The notes: generated from the letters alone by a model not told the origin. A stretch of DNA of 64,000 nt from Streptantibioticus_C sp963761325 (GCA_963761325.1 CAVXGZ010000003.1:682001-746000), one strand, 5' to 3'. Shown: positions 17,033 through 25,671, counted from the stretch's first letter. Made by a program: numbers and translations.

Positions 17033-17626
17033 GTGGGCATCCTCGCAATGATCGCCATCGCGCCGGTCCTGGGGCCGGTGATGATCGTTTTGTGCACGAG
17101 GCAGTTGCTCCGCGGCTCCCAGCGGAACCCCCCGGCCCACGCGGCACCCGGCCTACGGGGCTGGGGCCAGGCGCACGGGTCCCTGCTGGCACTGACCGCC
17201 ACCCTGACGACGATCTTCACGGCGACCTCCTGGTGCTGGCTCGCCTTCCAGCTCCCACCCGCGGGCCCCGCACGCATCCCCGTCGCGCTGCTGGCCGGCA
17301 GCCTCACCAGCTCCCTCGCGTTCTTCCCCTCGCTCCTCGTCCTGGCCGTCTACGAACTTTGGGCGCCGCACGGAAGAGATCCGAGCAGCCCCTTCCCCCA
17401 CCGGCCGAGGGGGGACGGGCTTGACCTCCGGCACATCGCCGCCGACGTCCGGCTCGGCAAGGAAATCCGCGCAACGCCCGCCCTCGACGGAGACGCCGAC
17501 GATGACGGCCTCGGGGTCGACCCGTCGCCCCCGGCAGAGCGCTGGTGGTCGGCGGCCGGAGTTGAGCGGGATCACGGCCTCAATTCGACCTCAGGTTCTC
17601 CAACAACGTCCGTCCAGCGATCGTGA
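17033..17626 (+). CDS. membrane protein of unknown function
   Basis: This protein of about 197 residues has three hydrophobic segments: ILAMIAIAPVLGPVMIVLC, LLALTATLTTIFTATSWCWL and LLAGSLTSSLAFFPSLLVLA, followed by a hydrophilic C-terminal third. No family is recognised. The GTG at 17033 follows GGGGAGCG and starts just before the first helix; an upstream GTG at 16961 would add a basic tail. Its 3' end overlaps the convergent NLR gene by 47 bases. The 294 bases before it contain nothing recognisable. Confidence 0.55.
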   Translation: MGILAMIAIAPVLGPVMIVLCTRQLLRGSQRNPPAHAAPGLRGWGQAHGSLLALTATLTTIFTATSWCWLAFQLPPAGPARIPVALLAGSLTSSLAFFPSLLVLAVYELWAPHGRDPSSPFPHRPRGDGLDLRHIAADVRLGKEIRATPALDGDADDDGLGVDPSPPAERWWSAAGVERDHGLNSTSGSPTTSVQRS

Positions 17627-19760
17627 ACGGGTGGTCGGGTCCGAGAGAACGTTCTCGCTGCTCCACGACTGCGGCCATCAGTGTGATTCCCGCGTCGCGG
17701 TCGCCGAGCGCGGTACGGGTTCGCGCGAGCAGTTGCCGGGCCGCCAGACCCAACGGGTAGTCCGGACCGAAGCGCCGCAGGTACTCGTCCGCCGCCCACG
17801 CCGCCTCTTCGTCCGCCGCGGGGTACTCGCCCAGCAGGTACAGCGCCCAGGCGTGGTTGTGCCGGGCCATCAGTGTGATCGTGTGCCCGTGGCCCAGGTG
17901 CTCCACACAGTCGTCGGCCACCGCCATCGGCGCATCGGGGTCCTCGGCGATCGCGAGTTCGTCGGCGTCCAGGATGACGAGAAGTCCGGCACGGGCGCGA
18001 AGCGTCAGTGGGTGCCAGGCTCCCAGCGCTTCCCGCCGCAGTGCGACCGCGGACCGCAGCAGAGCAAGTGCTTCGTCCCGCCGGCCGACGTTGCTGAGCA
18101 CAAGGTGGAGTCCGTGGACCGTGTCCAGCGTGTCGGGGTGGCCGGAGCCCAGCGATCGTTCCTGTTCCTGCCGCACCCGGCCGAGCAGTTCCTCGGCCTC
18201 CGCATAACGTCCCAGCCGGAACAGGGCACGCGCAGCCCGTGAGTCGGCGGCCAGCACGAGTTGGTGGTCGTCACCGAGAATCCGCCGCGCCGCCCCCGCG
18301 GCACGCCAGGCGGTGTCCCAGGCCGACAGGTAGTCGCCGGTGCGATGACAGGCGGTGGCCAGGCGGGTCGCGGTGGGGAGGGCGGCAGAGACGGTCACGG
18401 GGTCGTCGGTGCGCCGCAACAATGCGAGGACGTGTGGCGCCAGCACTCGCAGGCGGGGGTCGTTGGGGCCGGCGTCCGGCGCAGCGGGCACCGCCGCGTC
18501 CAGCAGTCGGGAGGCCGTGCGGTTCAGGGCAGGGATCGCTGTTTCCGGCGTCGCGGCGGCCACGCTGTCCAAGAGCACGCCATGGGTGCGCACGCAGCGC
18601 TCCCCCACCTCCACCAGCGCGGTGAGCGAATGCTCCAGCAACGCGCGCAGCGCTGTTTCGGTGCGACCGGGTGGCACCACTTCGTGGACCGCGGGACTGT
18701 TGAGCACGGACAACGGCAGCGGTTCGGGCGCCAGCCGCGCCAGGAGCCTGAGCAGGGCGGGGGCTTCCGACACTCCACGTTCCTCGAACGCGTCCAGGCT
18801 CAACTGCCATGTCCGGCCGACCAGATGCCGGGAGTCCTGTTCCGCCAAGGGGTCAGCTCCTCGATCGATGAGCCCGAGATCCAGCAGGCCGATACGCGTC
18901 ATCCCCTCTCCGGACCGGTGAACGACGTCGCCGGGCTCAGGCTCCAGATGACGTTCGTAGGTTTCCATATTCCACGGGTCGATCAATTGATGGGCGAGGA
19001 AACCGCCTGCGAGGGTAAGCGCCAGGGGCAGTCTTCCCAACTGGTCCGCGACCCGAGCCGCCTGCTCCAGCGTGCCGCTGCGCGGGGCCAAGTCGCACAG
19101 CATCCGAGCGGCCTCCTCACGCGGCAGCACGCCGACGTGCTGCAGTTGGGCACCGGGCCACCACCGAGCGGCTGCCTGGCGCGTAGTGACGACAACCGTG
19201 CCGCGGGAACTCGCTCGCAGCCAGCCACCGTTCCGTAGGATCGCTGGATCGTCGGCGTTGTCCAGCACCAGCAACCAGGGCTCCGGCGAGTTGTCGAGTC
19301 GTTCCCAGACCACGTCCGCCGCTGGACGAAGTCCGTTGCGCGCGGCAAGCAGCACACCGCTGTCGGCCCCTCGGTCTGCGGCCACTGCCAGCATCCCGGC
19401 CCGCAAACCGGCCGCGCCGGCGGCGTTCACCCACAGCCCTACGTGTCCGCCCCCGCCCGTCGCGTGCCGGAAGAACGTGTACGCGACGGCCGTCTTGCCG
19501 CAACCGCCCATTCCGTGCAGGACGAAGACGCCGCCACGACGCCCATCCGCGATGCCCTCGTGCAGGCGGGTCAAGACCTCGATGCGATCACGGAAGACCA
19601 CCGGAGGCTGGGCGACGCTCGGCAGACGTACGGAGTCGGGCCCGTCGACGAGTTGCCCACCACCGTCCCCGTAGTGGTGGTGCTCGGCAATGTGTTGGTC
19701 TCCGGACGCCTGGTAGACGCGGGCGTTGTTCTCAGCGTGCGCTTCCTGGCCCGCGGTCAT
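17580..19760 (-). CDS. NLR-like ATPase: N-terminal signalling motif, NB-ARC, TPR
   Basis: This 726-residue STAND/NLR-type protein has Walker A GMGGCGKT (83-90), Walker B WLLVLDNADD (162-171), sensor-like VVVTTR (189-194) and GRLPLAL, as in NB-ARC proteins. The C-terminal ~300 residues are tetratricopeptide repeats with the (L)GxxHPxTL linkers typical of ligand-sensing TPR_10/12 units. Residues 11-26 carry ARVYQASGDQHIAE, nearly the same motif as the end of the upstream gene product. The two genes overlap by 4 bases (ATGA). This matches the described bacterial NLR plus amyloid-motif effector pairs, proposed to trigger regulated cell death or defence. Confidence 0.85.
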   Translation of the reverse strand: MTAGQEAHAENNARVYQASGDQHIAEHHHYGDGGGQLVDGPDSVRLPSVAQPPVVFRDRIEVLTRLHEGIADGRRGGVFVLHGMGGCGKTAVAYTFFRHATGGGGHVGLWVNAAGAAGLRAGMLAVAADRGADSGVLLAARNGLRPAADVVWERLDNSPEPWLLVLDNADDPAILRNGGWLRASSRGTVVVTTRQAAARWWPGAQLQHVGVLPREEAARMLCDLAPRSGTLEQAARVADQLGRLPLALTLAGGFLAHQLIDPWNMETYERHLEPEPGDVVHRSGEGMTRIGLLDLGLIDRGADPLAEQDSRHLVGRTWQLSLDAFEERGVSEAPALLRLLARLAPEPLPLSVLNSPAVHEVVPPGRTETALRALLEHSLTALVEVGERCVRTHGVLLDSVAAATPETAIPALNRTASRLLDAAVPAAPDAGPNDPRLRVLAPHVLALLRRTDDPVTVSAALPTATRLATACHRTGDYLSAWDTAWRAAGAARRILGDDHQLVLAADSRAARALFRLGRYAEAEELLGRVRQEQERSLGSGHPDTLDTVHGLHLVLSNVGRRDEALALLRSAVALRREALGAWHPLTLRARAGLLVILDADELAIAEDPDAPMAVADDCVEHLGHGHTITLMARHNHAWALYLLGEYPAADEEAAWAADEYLRRFGPDYPLGLAARQLLARTRTALGDRDAGITLMAAVVEQRERSLGPDHPFTIAGRTLLENLRSN

Positions 19761-20173
19761 CGTTCCGTGACGTGCTGGTCCCGGCCTGCCTGGCACACCC
19801 GAGCGTCGCCCGAAGCCGTAGCACGCAGGGTGACCGGCGAGGAAGGAAGGGCTGATTCTGGCGGGTCGATCTCGTCAAGCAGGCAGCGCAACGGCTCGGC
19901 CGCCTCGGGGTGCGAGGCAAGCAGGCGACGCATCCGTGCCTGCCACTGCGCCTGCAACTCACCGAAAGCGGTCTCGTGGCCGTTCTCTGCCGCGGTCAGC
20001 GCGTCCGCGTCGCTGGATTCCAATTCGGCAGTGAACGATGCCGCACGGTCGGGCTGGAACCGGTGCCACAGTCGGACCATGCCGCCCCGTGCTCGTTCCC
20101 ACGCGTCGGTCGCCATCAGCGTGACGAGGGTCGTTCCGGCGTTCTGCGCGAGCGAGGTGATCTCCGCGTCCAC
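19757..20173 (-). CDS. small helical effector-like protein with C-terminal amyloid-type motif
   Basis: This 138-residue protein is predicted mostly alpha-helical: ITSLAQNAGTTLVTLMATDA at the N-terminus, then WERARGGMVRLWHRF and long Glu/Ala/Arg helices to residue ~105. The C-terminus (122-137) has GDARVCQAGRDQHVTE after a Ser/Thr/Ala linker, matching residues ~13-26 of the NLR encoded directly downstream with ATGA overlap. This is the layout of Bell-domain effectors with a BASS-type (bacterial amyloid signalling) motif: receptor-seeded polymerisation would bring the helical domains together. The domain name is inferred from architecture, not from a database hit. Confidence 0.7.
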   Translation of the reverse strand: MDAEITSLAQNAGTTLVTLMATDAWERARGGMVRLWHRFQPDRAASFTAELESSDADALTAAENGHETAFGELQAQWQARMRRLLASHPEAAEPLRCLLDEIDPPESALPSSPVTLRATASGDARVCQAGRDQHVTER

Positions 20174-20306
20174 GTCTCCCCTTCGCCACCCGGCTGGTTA
20201 TTTGGCGCGATCTGACACCGCATCGCATATTGAACACCCCTGGTCCCCGGGCCTGCAGTAGCCTTGCGGCCATCTTCATCCAGCGATCTGACGGGGGATG
20301 AACGTC

Positions 20307-20576
20307 ATGGCCAGGACTTGGGAAGCCGATCCGGAGACTGGATTCAAGCGTCGACTGGGCATGTCACCGCAGGAGTTGGGAGTCACGTCCAACAACCCCG
20401 ACTGCCCGGACATCTGGGAACTGGACAACGGTGACATGGCCGTCATCGGCCGGGACCTGACGAACTCCCTCGGGGGACGGCTCCCGGACGGTGTCTCGAT
20501 CGGTGCGGACGAACGGCTCGTGGTGATCCCCCGGAGCATGCTGATCGCGGCGAAGGGGGACATCCCGAGTGTTTGA
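20307..20576 (+). CDS. small acidic protein paired with DUF6879 gene
   Basis: This 89-residue protein (start ATG at 20307, GGGGGA 8 bases upstream; the ATG at 20298 is too close to the RBS) has no transmembrane segment. Conserved-looking parts are LGVTSNNPDCPDIWELDNGD, VIGRDLT and DERLVVIPRSMLIAAK. It overlaps the DUF6879 gene by 8 bases, so the pair is translationally coupled. Such small partners accompany DUF6879 genes in Streptomyces, but the function is unknown. It diverges from the NLR/effector pair. Confidence 0.72.
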   Translation: MARTWEADPETGFKRRLGMSPQELGVTSNNPDCPDIWELDNGDMAVIGRDLTNSLGGRLPDGVSIGADERLVVIPRSMLIAAKGDIPSV

Positions 20577-21186
20577 CTCCTTTTCGAAAGCAGTCGGCGA
20601 GCGCCTGGAGCGTCCCGCGTACCACGAGGACTTCCGACGGACCCTCGGAAGCGGCGTCGGATTCCTCAACAAGCTCGAACGCGGACAGCACTTCCAGGAA
20701 CGAGGATTCGACAGCTGGGAGGCGTTCGCCGCCGGGAACTGGGATCGCGCGTTGGACCTCGTGAGCGGGATGCGGGACATCTACCGCGAGCAGTTCCGCA
20801 CTTCAGCCCGTCTCGGCGTCGCCGAACGGCGCCTGCGCATCGTCGAGTTCCCTTTGACGCCATATCTGCAATGGGAGATGCACGTCCTGCGACTACGGGT
20901 CGAACTCGGTGATCGCATCCGCGTGCTCGACGCCGGCGCCATCCAGGAGATCGAGAAATCCGCCCCGGTCCCTGAGGTGGTGATTCTCGGCCGCTCGGTG
21001 ATGTACGAGGTGCGCTACGACGCCGACGGCAACGCTGCCGGCGCGAACCGCTTCAGGGACCATGCGCTCGTCGCCGATACAACCGCCGGTTTCGAGACGC
21101 TCTATGAACGTGCCGAACTCTTCGGCTCCTTCTTCGACCGGGAGATCCGGCCTCTGCCCGCCCCGGCAGTCACCTCGGAGATGTGA
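20569..21186 (+). CDS. DUF6879-family protein
   Basis: This 205-residue soluble protein begins at a GTG (20569) inside the upstream gene. The family pattern is visible: FRSARLGVAERRL-like stretch (REQFRTSARLGVAERRLRIV), FPLTPYLQWEMHVLRLRVELG, VVILGRSVMYEVRYDADG and a C-terminal FDREIRPLP. DUF6879 proteins are widespread in streptomycetes, often near helix-turn-helix or conflict-related genes, without known function. Confidence 0.75.
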   Translation: MFDSFSKAVGERLERPAYHEDFRRTLGSGVGFLNKLERGQHFQERGFDSWEAFAAGNWDRALDLVSGMRDIYREQFRTSARLGVAERRLRIVEFPLTPYLQWEMHVLRLRVELGDRIRVLDAGAIQEIEKSAPVPEVVILGRSVMYEVRYDADGNAAGANRFRDHALVADTTAGFETLYERAELFGSFFDREIRPLPAPAVTSEM

Positions 21187-21344
21187 CGGGCCCAGCACCA
21201 GCCCCTGCGGCCGGGACTGCCGACGAGCGTCCTTCGCCTCGATCAAACCGGCAAGCACCGGCGGACGGCGAATGGGCCGGAAGGTGCGGGACCACGAGCA
21301 GCGCGGACCCGCGGTGGTTGCCGCGCCGGTACCGCGCGCCGTCG

Positions 21345-21743
21345 TCACGGGGTGGGCGAGACCAGTCCTGCCTCGTAGGCGAGGATGACGAGGTGGACGC
21401 GATCGCGTGCGTCGAGTTTGGTGAAGAGACGGGCGACGTGGGCCTTGGCGGTGGCCACGCTGATGAAGAGGCTCTTCGCGATCTCCGTGTTGGACAGGCC
21501 GCGGCCGACGAGGGTGAGGACTTCCCGTTCCCGGCCGGTGATGCCGTCGACCACTGCGCGGCGGGCAGCGGTGGGGGTGGGGCGTGCCGCGAACTCCTGG
21601 ATGAGGCGGCGCGTGATGCCGGGGGCTATGAGCGCGTCCCCGGCGGCGACCACCCTGATCGCCTCAAGGATCACCTCCAACCGCATGTCCTTGACGAGGA
21701 AGCCGCTCGCTCCGGCACGCAGCGCGCCGTAGACGTAGTCGTC
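21345..21743 (-). pseudogene. NarL/LuxR response regulator, 5' truncated
   Basis: This is the C-terminal part of a NarL-type response regulator. The end of the receiver domain is readable (YVYGALRAGASGFLVKD, with the conserved Lys), followed by the LuxR HTH (TGREREVLTLVGRGLSNTEI, SVATAKAHVARLF). Upstream of about 21743 the homology stops within the receiver domain, and the phospho-acceptor Asp and start are missing. The adjoining sequence is a truncated ABC permease in the opposite direction. No functional product with phosphorylation control is expected; a short HTH-only peptide from the ATG at 21686 is possible. Confidence 0.75.
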
Positions 21744-21751
21744 GTCGTTCG

Positions 21752-22270
21752 ATCCGCACCACGCTCGCCGCCATACCCGACCGCCGCGCGGTCGTCACGG
21801 CCAAGGCGGCCCTGGTGGCGGCGATCACCCTCGTCATCGGGGCGGTCGTCTCCACGACCTCGTTCCTCACCACCAACGCCATGCTCGCCTCCCGCCATGT
21901 CGGACTGTCCGTCCGCGACCCCGGCTGCGGCCGCGCCATCGCGGCCTGCGCCCTGATCGTCCCGGTCTGCGCGCTCGTCGGCATGGCCTTCGGTGCCGTC
22001 CTGCGCCATGCCACGGCCTCGATCACCGCAGTCGCGGGCATGCTGTTCATCCTGCCCATGCTCTTCGGCGGCGACCGCTACAAGCTCCTCAAGGAGATCG
22101 GCGACTACCTGCCCCTCCACGCCGAGAGTCGACTGGCCCTGAACCCGAACTCCTACACCGACCTCGGCAGATATCCGGGAACGATCACCGGCTCATGGAT
22201 CGCGCTCGCGGTCTGGGCGCTCGCCTCGGTGATCGCCGCCGTGGTGGTCGTACGGCGCCGGGACGTGTGA
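21752..22270 (+). pseudogene. ABC transporter permease, 5' truncated
   Basis: This is the C-terminal half of an ABC-2-type permease. IRTTLAAIPDRRAVVTAKAA starts the recognisable part, followed by hydrophobic helices (LVAAITLVIGAVVSTTSFL, CALIVPVCALVGMAFGAVL, ITAVAGMLFILPMLFGG, WIALAVWALASVIAAVVVV). The N-terminal helices and start codon are absent; homology begins abruptly at ~21752, next to the truncated response regulator. It probably derives from a transporter operon that once diverged from the regulator. Confidence 0.75.
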
Positions 22271-22401
22271 CGCGGCCCTGCGGCAGACCGGCTACAGCCA
22301 GTGGGCGGCTTACCGGGGCGACGGGTCGTCGTGGCGGACGAGGAGGTGGACAGTGAAGGTGTGGCAATCTGCCACGAAGATCGGAATGCGAGGTGGTCGC
22401 C

Positions 22402-22581
22402 GTGGAGATCAGCAGGCAGGAAGTGGTCGCCATGCTGCGCCGTGCCGGACTCCGGGAGGAAGCGGAGGAAGCGCAGCGCGCGCTGTCCGACCCGGTCGAT
22501 CTGGACCGCGCCCTGGTGTGGGGCCAGGAACACGGAATCACCCGGGACGAACTCATCAGCCGCATGGGCGGCAGTTCGTGA
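22402..22581 (+). CDS. small conserved acidic protein
   Basis: This 59-residue protein (GTG at 22402, CGAGGTGG upstream) is built of short helices: EISRQEVVAMLRRAGLREEA, DPVDLDRALVWGQEHGI and TRDELISRMGGSS. Similar small proteins are common in streptomycetes. Its function is unknown; no metal site or membrane segment is visible. Confidence 0.65.
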   Translation: MEISRQEVVAMLRRAGLREEAEEAQRALSDPVDLDRALVWGQEHGITRDELISRMGGSS

Positions 22582-22746
22582 CACCGGATGCCGAATACGC
22601 GCGAGACCCGGTAACCACCGTACTGAGCGGGCGGGTTGGCCAGGGCGAGCAAGATCAACCGTAGTTGCCGTACTTCGTTGCCGTACGGCGCGTGAAAGCC
22701 CCTGCCGGATCACTCCGCCAGGGGCTTCGAGCTGCGGTATGTGCGG

Positions 22747-22820
22747 TGGACCTGAGGGGATTCGAACCCCTGACCCCCTCGATGCGAACGAGGTGCGCTA
22801 CCGGACTGCGCTACAGGCCC
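22747..22820 (-). tRNA. tRNA-Ala (anticodon CGC)
   Basis: This is a full cloverleaf on the minus strand. The acceptor stem GGGCCTG pairs with CAGGTCC, the anticodon stem CCTCG/CGAGG encloses loop TTCGCAT with anticodon CGC (codon GCG), and the T-arm has GGTTCGAATCC. The discriminator is A at 22747. CCA is not encoded. Confidence 0.95.
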
Positions 22821-22898
22821 TTGCAACGAGGGAGACTCTAGCATCCCGACCGGGTGGGACGTGAATCGCATTCCGGGTGGCCGGAGGGTGTGCGGGGG

Positions 22899-23813
22899 TC
22901 ATTCGTTGGCGGCGCGGGGGCGGTCGAGGGGGTCGCCGGCCGGGACGGACGGCGGCGCGTACTGGTCGAAGAGCGGGGTCCGGTCGCGCGGCGCGCGGTC
23001 CGGCCCGGAGGGGGCGGACGCCGGCGCGGAGGGCGTCGAGCGGGCCGCGCTCCACGGGTCCGGGGCGGCGACGTCGACGTGGCCGTGCGAGCGGGGGGCG
23101 ACCGGCGCCGTGACGTACGTCGGCAGCGGGACGCGGACCTGCTCCCAGCCGTCGTCGGCCGGGAGTTGGGCCTGGTCGACCCACTCCGCGTGGTCGGTCT
23201 GCTCGACGACCGCGCGGCGGTCGGCGCTGGTGCCGGACGGCCGGGGCACCGCCGGGCGCTCCCGCAGGCGGCGGGCGGCCTCGGTGGCGCGGCGCTGGTC
23301 CATGGTGAACTCGAACCGGCGCCGTTCCGTCCTGCGCAGGTGCGCGATGTAGAGCGTCAGCAGGATGCCGGGCGCGGCCGGGGCCCACAGGAAGCGCAGG
23401 CCACCGACGGCGGCGGCGACGGCACCGCCGGTGAAGGCGAGGAAGAGCAGGGTGGTGATGCGCCGGCGCCGGGCCAGCACCCTGGCGCGGGACAGGCTGC
23501 CGGACCGGTCGCGCTCGGGGCGCTCCGCGCGGGCGTGCTCGGCCGGGCCGACCTCGGTGGCGGGCACGGCGAGATCGCGGACGTCCACGTTCTCCGGGAC
23601 CGCGGAGTCGTCGCTCTCCGGCGGATCGTTCTCGCGCGTCCTGGCGTAGCGGCGCTCCATGGCGCCGCGGCCGGACAGCAGTCTGATGGCGGTGGAGAAG
23701 CGCTCGGTGGGGCGCGCTTCGTTGAGTTCGTCCTGCCTACGGAGCCACATCGGCACCAGATAGGCAGCCCAGGCCCCGACGATGACTGCGTAGATGAGGC
23801 CGCTGCTGCTCAC
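22899..23813 (-). CDS. sepX: SepX/GlpR-type divisome-associated membrane protein
   Basis: This ~304-residue protein starts with the highly conserved SSSGLIYAVIVGAWAAYLVP membrane segment, then MWLRRQDELNEARPTERF. Two more helices (~residues 120-165: TTLLFLAFTGGAVAAAVGGL, LWAPAAPGILLTLYIAHL) and a long Pro/Ala-rich C-terminus follow. Such proteins are annotated GlpR (receptor of gephyrin-like Glp) and, in Streptomyces, SepX, which supports FtsZ-ring formation and hyphal cross-walls. The glp gene lies four genes upstream in the same direction. GTG at 23813 puts the helix at the N-terminus; GTG at 23834 would add 7 residues. Confidence 0.82.
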   Translation of the reverse strand: MSSSGLIYAVIVGAWAAYLVPMWLRRQDELNEARPTERFSTAIRLLSGRGAMERRYARTRENDPPESDDSAVPENVDVRDLAVPATEVGPAEHARAERPERDRSGSLSRARVLARRRRITTLLFLAFTGGAVAAAVGGLRFLWAPAAPGILLTLYIAHLRRTERRRFEFTMDQRRATEAARRLRERPAVPRPSGTSADRRAVVEQTDHAEWVDQAQLPADDGWEQVRVPLPTYVTAPVAPRSHGHVDVAAPDPWSAARSTPSAPASAPSGPDRAPRDRTPLFDQYAPPSVPAGDPLDRPRAANE

Positions 23814-23964
23814 GCCCAACACCGTAGGGGTCACGTGGACGGCCCAACAGTAATTTCACGCGGTGTGTCGCACGATCTGGCTGATAGACCGAACTTTTTT
23901 TCTGATAGTCGAGTTGTCCGGGCGTCGAATGCCGCCATTCAGTGGTCAATTTCGAACACATATC

Positions 23965-24558
23965 TCATTTTCGCGAGGTGTCAGCCTGCCGGTCGTGCCA
24001 CCGGGTCAGCAGGCCGTCCGGCACTTCGTCGGCGGTGAGCGCGAAGACCAGATGGTCACGCCACGCACCGTCGATGTGCAGATAGCGCGGGCGCAGTCCC
24101 TCTTCGCGGAAGCCGAGCTTTTCGACCACCCGGCGGCTGGGCCGGTTCTCCGGGCGGATGCAGACCTCGATCCGGTGCAGCCCGACCGTGCGGAAACAGT
24201 GGTCGACGGTGAGGGCGACCGCGGTGGGCATGACACCGCGGCCGGCGACCGACTGGTCGACCCAGTAGCCGATGTGCCCCGAGCACATCGATCCCCAGGT
24301 GATGCCGGCGACGGTGAGCTGGCCGACCATGCGGCCCTGGTACTCGACGACGAACGGCAGGATCCGCCCGGCGTGCGCCTCGGTGCGCAGGTGGCGGACC
24401 ATCTGCCGGTAGGTGGGGCGCTGGATGACGTGGCCGGGCGGCGCGGGCGGCACGGTGGCCTCCCAGGGGCGCAGCCAGTCGCGGTTGCGCCGGTTGACCT
24501 CGCGCCAGACGCGTTGGTCGCGCATCCTTATCGGGCGGAGTCGGATGTCTCCGTCCAC
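23965..24558 (-). CDS. RimJ/RimL-type GNAT acetyltransferase
   Basis: This 197-residue GNAT has LRPIRMRDQRVW at the start, GHIGYWVDQSVAGRGVMPTA (acetyl-CoA loop, ~95-115) and RIEVCIRPENRPSRRVVEKL followed by GFREEG, the RimJ-type signature. It is predicted to acetylate N-terminal residues of ribosomal or other proteins. The GTG at 24558 is the only start codon after the preceding stop; homologous-looking sequence (LNGSWPAEL) extends upstream of it to the moaB/mog stop, so a rarer start codon is possible. Confidence 0.8.
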   Translation of the reverse strand: MDGDIRLRPIRMRDQRVWREVNRRNRDWLRPWEATVPPAPPGHVIQRPTYRQMVRHLRTEAHAGRILPFVVEYQGRMVGQLTVAGITWGSMCSGHIGYWVDQSVAGRGVMPTAVALTVDHCFRTVGLHRIEVCIRPENRPSRRVVEKLGFREEGLRPRYLHIDGAWRDHLVFALTADEVPDGLLTRWHDRQADTSRK

Positions 24559-24581
24559 CAGCTCGGCGGGCCAGGATCCGT

Positions 24582-25115
24582 TCAGCTCGATCTCCCGGAT
24601 GAAGGGTGGTCGCCGCCCCTGATCTGGTCGACGGCGTGGATCAGCAGCGGGGCGAGGACGGCCAGGCCGTCCCGGACTCCCCCGGTCGAGCCGGGGAGGT
24701 TCACCACCAGGGTGCTCCCGGCGACGCCCGCGACGCCACGGGAGAGCGCGGCGGCGGGCACCTTGTCGCGGCCCGCGGCGCGGATGGCCTCGGCGATGCC
24801 CGGGATCTCGAATCCGATGACCCGGCGGGTGGCCTCCGGCGTTCGGTCGGTGGGGCTCAGCCCGGTGCCGCCGGTGGTGAGCACCACGTCGTAGCCGGCG
24901 GCGACCGCGTCGCGCAGCGCGTGCTCGACCGGGTCGCCGTCCGGCACGACGCGCGGTCCGTCCACGGCGAAGCCCAGCTCGCGCAGCGCGGCGACGATCA
25001 ACGGGCCGCCGCGGTCGGCGTAGACGCCGGCCGCCGCGCGGTTCGAGGCGGTGACCGCCAGCGCGCGGTAGGAGGCGGCCGGGGACGGCGGCCCGGCGGG
25101 TGGAGAAACGGTCAT
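24582..25115 (-). CDS. mog: molybdopterin adenylyltransferase MoaB/Mog
   Basis: This 177-residue MogA/MoaB-fold protein catalyses or supports molybdopterin adenylylation in molybdenum cofactor synthesis. TTGGTGLSPTDRTPEAT (~90-106) is the family signature and NLPGSTGGVRDGL the second. It overlaps moaC by 4 bases (ATGA), so both are translationally coupled. The symbol could equally be moaB. Confidence 0.87.
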   Translation of the reverse strand: MTVSPPAGPPSPAASYRALAVTASNRAAAGVYADRGGPLIVAALRELGFAVDGPRVVPDGDPVEHALRDAVAAGYDVVLTTGGTGLSPTDRTPEATRRVIGFEIPGIAEAIRAAGRDKVPAAALSRGVAGVAGSTLVVNLPGSTGGVRDGLAVLAPLLIHAVDQIRGGDHPSSGRSS

Positions 25116-25618
25116 GCCCGGCTCCAGTCGCCGGACCTGCCCCCGGACTTGGCCTCCACGCGCACGTCGGTGACGACGGCGGTCCTGTCGACCGCCTTGA
25201 CCATGTCGACGACGGTGAGGGCGGCCACGCTCACCGCGGTCAGCGCCTCCATCTCGACGCCGGTGCGGTCGGTGGTGCGCACGGTGGCGGAGATCTCCAC
25301 CGCGTCGTCGGCCACCGTGAGGTCGACGGCGACCGCGGAGAGCGCGAGCGGATGGCACAGCGGGATCAGCTCGGGCGTCCGCTTGGCAGCCATGATCCCG
25401 GCGATCCGGGCGGTGGCCAGCGCGTCGCCCTTGGGCAGGCCCGCGCCGCGCAGCAGCCGGACCGTAGCGGGGCCGACCAGCACACGGCCGGTGGCGGTGG
25501 CGGTGCGCGCGGTGACGTCCTTGGCGGAGACGTCGACCATGCGGGCCGCGCCCATCTCGTCGAGGTGGGTCAGGCGGTCCGGCTGCTCGGCCGGATCCCG
25601 GTCCGGTGGGCGGCTCAT
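25112..25618 (-). CDS. moaC: cyclic pyranopterin monophosphate synthase MoaC
   Basis: This 168-residue MoaC makes cyclic pyranopterin monophosphate from the MoaA product. The conserved LTHLDEMGAARMVDVSAKDVT start, MAAKRTPELIPLCHPL (~80-95), TDRTGVEMEALTAVSVAALT and the lysine/aspartate-rich DMVKAVDR end are all present. The N-terminus has a short Pro/Asp-rich extension. It sits between glp and mog in one operon, with 53 bases to glp. Confidence 0.93.
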   Translation of the reverse strand: MSRPPDRDPAEQPDRLTHLDEMGAARMVDVSAKDVTARTATATGRVLVGPATVRLLRGAGLPKGDALATARIAGIMAAKRTPELIPLCHPLALSAVAVDLTVADDAVEISATVRTTDRTGVEMEALTAVSVAALTVVDMVKAVDRTAVVTDVRVEAKSGGRSGDWSRA

Positions 25619-25671
25619 GGGTCTCCCGTGCGTGTGCGATGTGCGGCAACCGTACCGGTCCGCGGCCGCGC

